Origin: Thiovibrio sp964588325 | GTDB taxonomy: Bacteria > Desulfobacterota > Desulfobulbia > Desulfobulbales > Desulfurivibrionaceae | Reading direction: 5' to 3' | DNA length: 64,000 nucleotides | NCBI GenBank assembly: GCA_964588325.1 | Contig: CAZPOR010000008.1 | Span: forward strand, 62,001 to 126,000 | In this document: positions 63,296 through 64,000 of the stretch, one piece after another | Numbering within the stretch: position 1 is the stretch's first letter | How the letters are laid out: each line of letters starts with the position of its first letter | The notes under the pieces: generated by a model | Told to the model about the DNA's origin: nothing | What the model saw: the letters and a program-made list of their open reading frames with translations, nothing else | Databases searched by the model: none | Position numbers and translations under genes: made by a program

Positions 63296-64000
63296 TGAAC
63301 TATCCTGTCTGGCAGTTGGATTTCGCCGGCGGCGGACTGCTCATCGCCATGATCGCCATCCTCCATGTGTACATCTCCCATTTCGCCATCGGCGGCGGTC
63401 TCTTTCTGGTGCTGACCGAGATGAAAGGCTACCGGGAAGGCTCGCAGGCTATCCTCGACTACACCCGGCAACATACCAAGTTCTTCCTGCTCCTCACTCT
63501 GGTGCTCGGCGCCATGACCGGGGTGGGCATCTGGTTCACCATCGCTCTCATCGCCCCGGCCGCCACCTCCATTCTCATCCATAACTTTGTTTTCGGCTGG
63601 GCCATCGAGTGGGTATTTTTTCTCGGGGAGATCGTTGCCATCCTCATTTACTATCAGACCTTCGGCCGCATGGAACGGCGCAGCCATCTGCTCATCGGCT
63701 GGCTCTACTTCATCTTCGCCTGGCTCTCCCTCTTTGCCATCAACGGGATCATCGGCTTCATGCTTACCCCGGGCGAATGGCTGACCACCGGCAACTTCTG
63801 GGACGGCATCTTCAATCCCGCCTTCTGGCCGGCCCTTTTCTTCCGCACCTTCCTCTGCCTCATGCTGGCCGGACTGTATGGCTTTCTCACCTCCACCGCG
63901 ATCAAGGAGGAAGCCTTCCGGTTGCGCATGGTCCGCTACTGCGCCGCCTGGCTCCTCGCCCCCTTCCTGCTGTTTCTGGCCTCGGCCTGGTGGTACGTCC
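63295..64000 (+). CDS. Cytochrome bd subunit I-like membrane protein, partial
   Basis: The 235 codons visible (cut by the window end) encode a CydA-like membrane protein: LHVYISHFAIGGGLF (haem-ligand-type His near residue 23 and 27), WAIEWVFFLGEIVAI with conserved Glu pair, and LFAINGIIGFMLTPGEW. Helices match the order of cytochrome bd subunit I. Haem content and the C-terminal part, which decides between an oxygen reductase and an altered relative, are beyond the window. GGAGAGG precedes the ATG that overlaps the upstream stop. Confidence 0.85.
   Translation, partial: MNYPVWQLDFAGGGLLIAMIAILHVYISHFAIGGGLFLVLTEMKGYREGSQAILDYTRQHTKFFLLLTLVLGAMTGVGIWFTIALIAPAATSILIHNFVFGWAIEWVFFLGEIVAILIYYQTFGRMERRSHLLIGWLYFIFAWLSLFAINGIIGFMLTPGEWLTTGNFWDGIFNPAFWPALFFRTFLCLMLAGLYGFLTSTAIKEEAFRLRMVRYCAAWLLAPFLLFLASAWWYV

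Overview
The window reads as chromosomal, GC-rich DNA from a strictly or mainly anaerobic member of the Desulfobacterota, plausibly a Desulfobulbales relative. This is inferred from the small assimilatory-type sirohaem sulfite reductase (41016-41678), the HdrC-like/MvhD/MetV module (27860-29581), a MetF with a MetV-type C-terminus (23447-24982), many Fe-S proteins, and short intrinsic terminators between mostly housekeeping genes. No 16S rRNA gene is present, so the lineage is not proven.

Layout. 0.2-15.9 kb: nitroreductase-ferredoxin, a YchJ-like SEC-C protein, an FAD/NAD(P) oxidoreductase, a tiny secreted peptide, a membrane polyferredoxin, a heterodimeric ABC exporter, a CHASE2 adenylate cyclase, an M48 lipoprotein with an SH3 partner, a chemoreceptor lacking its CheA-contact tip, ppnP and a DUF1566-like protein. 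16-29.6 kb: glgX with a GDSL hydrolase, a sigma-54 activator, queH, bamD, trxA, a methyltransferase, fused metF, purF-kdsD, then an electron-transfer set (HdrC-like, MvhD, MetV) that should feed methylene-tetrahydrofolate reduction. 29.6-34 kb: an accessory island next to tRNA-Leu. It carries a poly-cysteine protein, a PqqD-like/radical SAM/SPASM enzyme, an orphan HigA, and nearby two small proteins, one with a symmetric eight-cysteine motif. Part of it is bracketed by ~140-bp direct repeats, each joined to a terminator. 34-43.7 kb: secG, tpiA, pgk, rimI, a divergent gapA, rmuC, a lone flagellin, the sulfite reductase, tRNA-CAU, a NIF3 protein and a zinc-ribbon coiled-coil protein. 43.8-64 kb: RNase P RNA, ispDF, thpR, aroD-aroE-aroA, a GGDEF/EAL protein, pgi, a J-domain protein, an M48-TPR protein, a cobalamin adenosyltransferase, a flavodoxin-like protein, protoporphyrinogen oxidase, dnaA and a cytochrome bd-like membrane pair cut by the window end.

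The most unusual object is the 29.9-33.5 kb island. A 240-residue protein with 15 cysteines in 54 residues (mostly Cx3C and Cx2C steps) is followed two bases later by an enzyme with an N-terminal PqqD-like segment, a CxxxCxxC radical SAM motif and an eight-cysteine SPASM region. That is the architecture of a ribosomally made, radical-SAM-modified peptide system, but the substrate is far larger and more cysteine-dense than usual precursors. Other points of interest are the chemoreceptor deletion between two likely EAAR repeats, identical cysteine spacing in the MetF fusion and stand-alone MetV, a dispersed CGTCATTCCGGCGAAAGCCGG repeat family with four copies, and a 108-bp inverted repeat that supplies the thpR stop codon.
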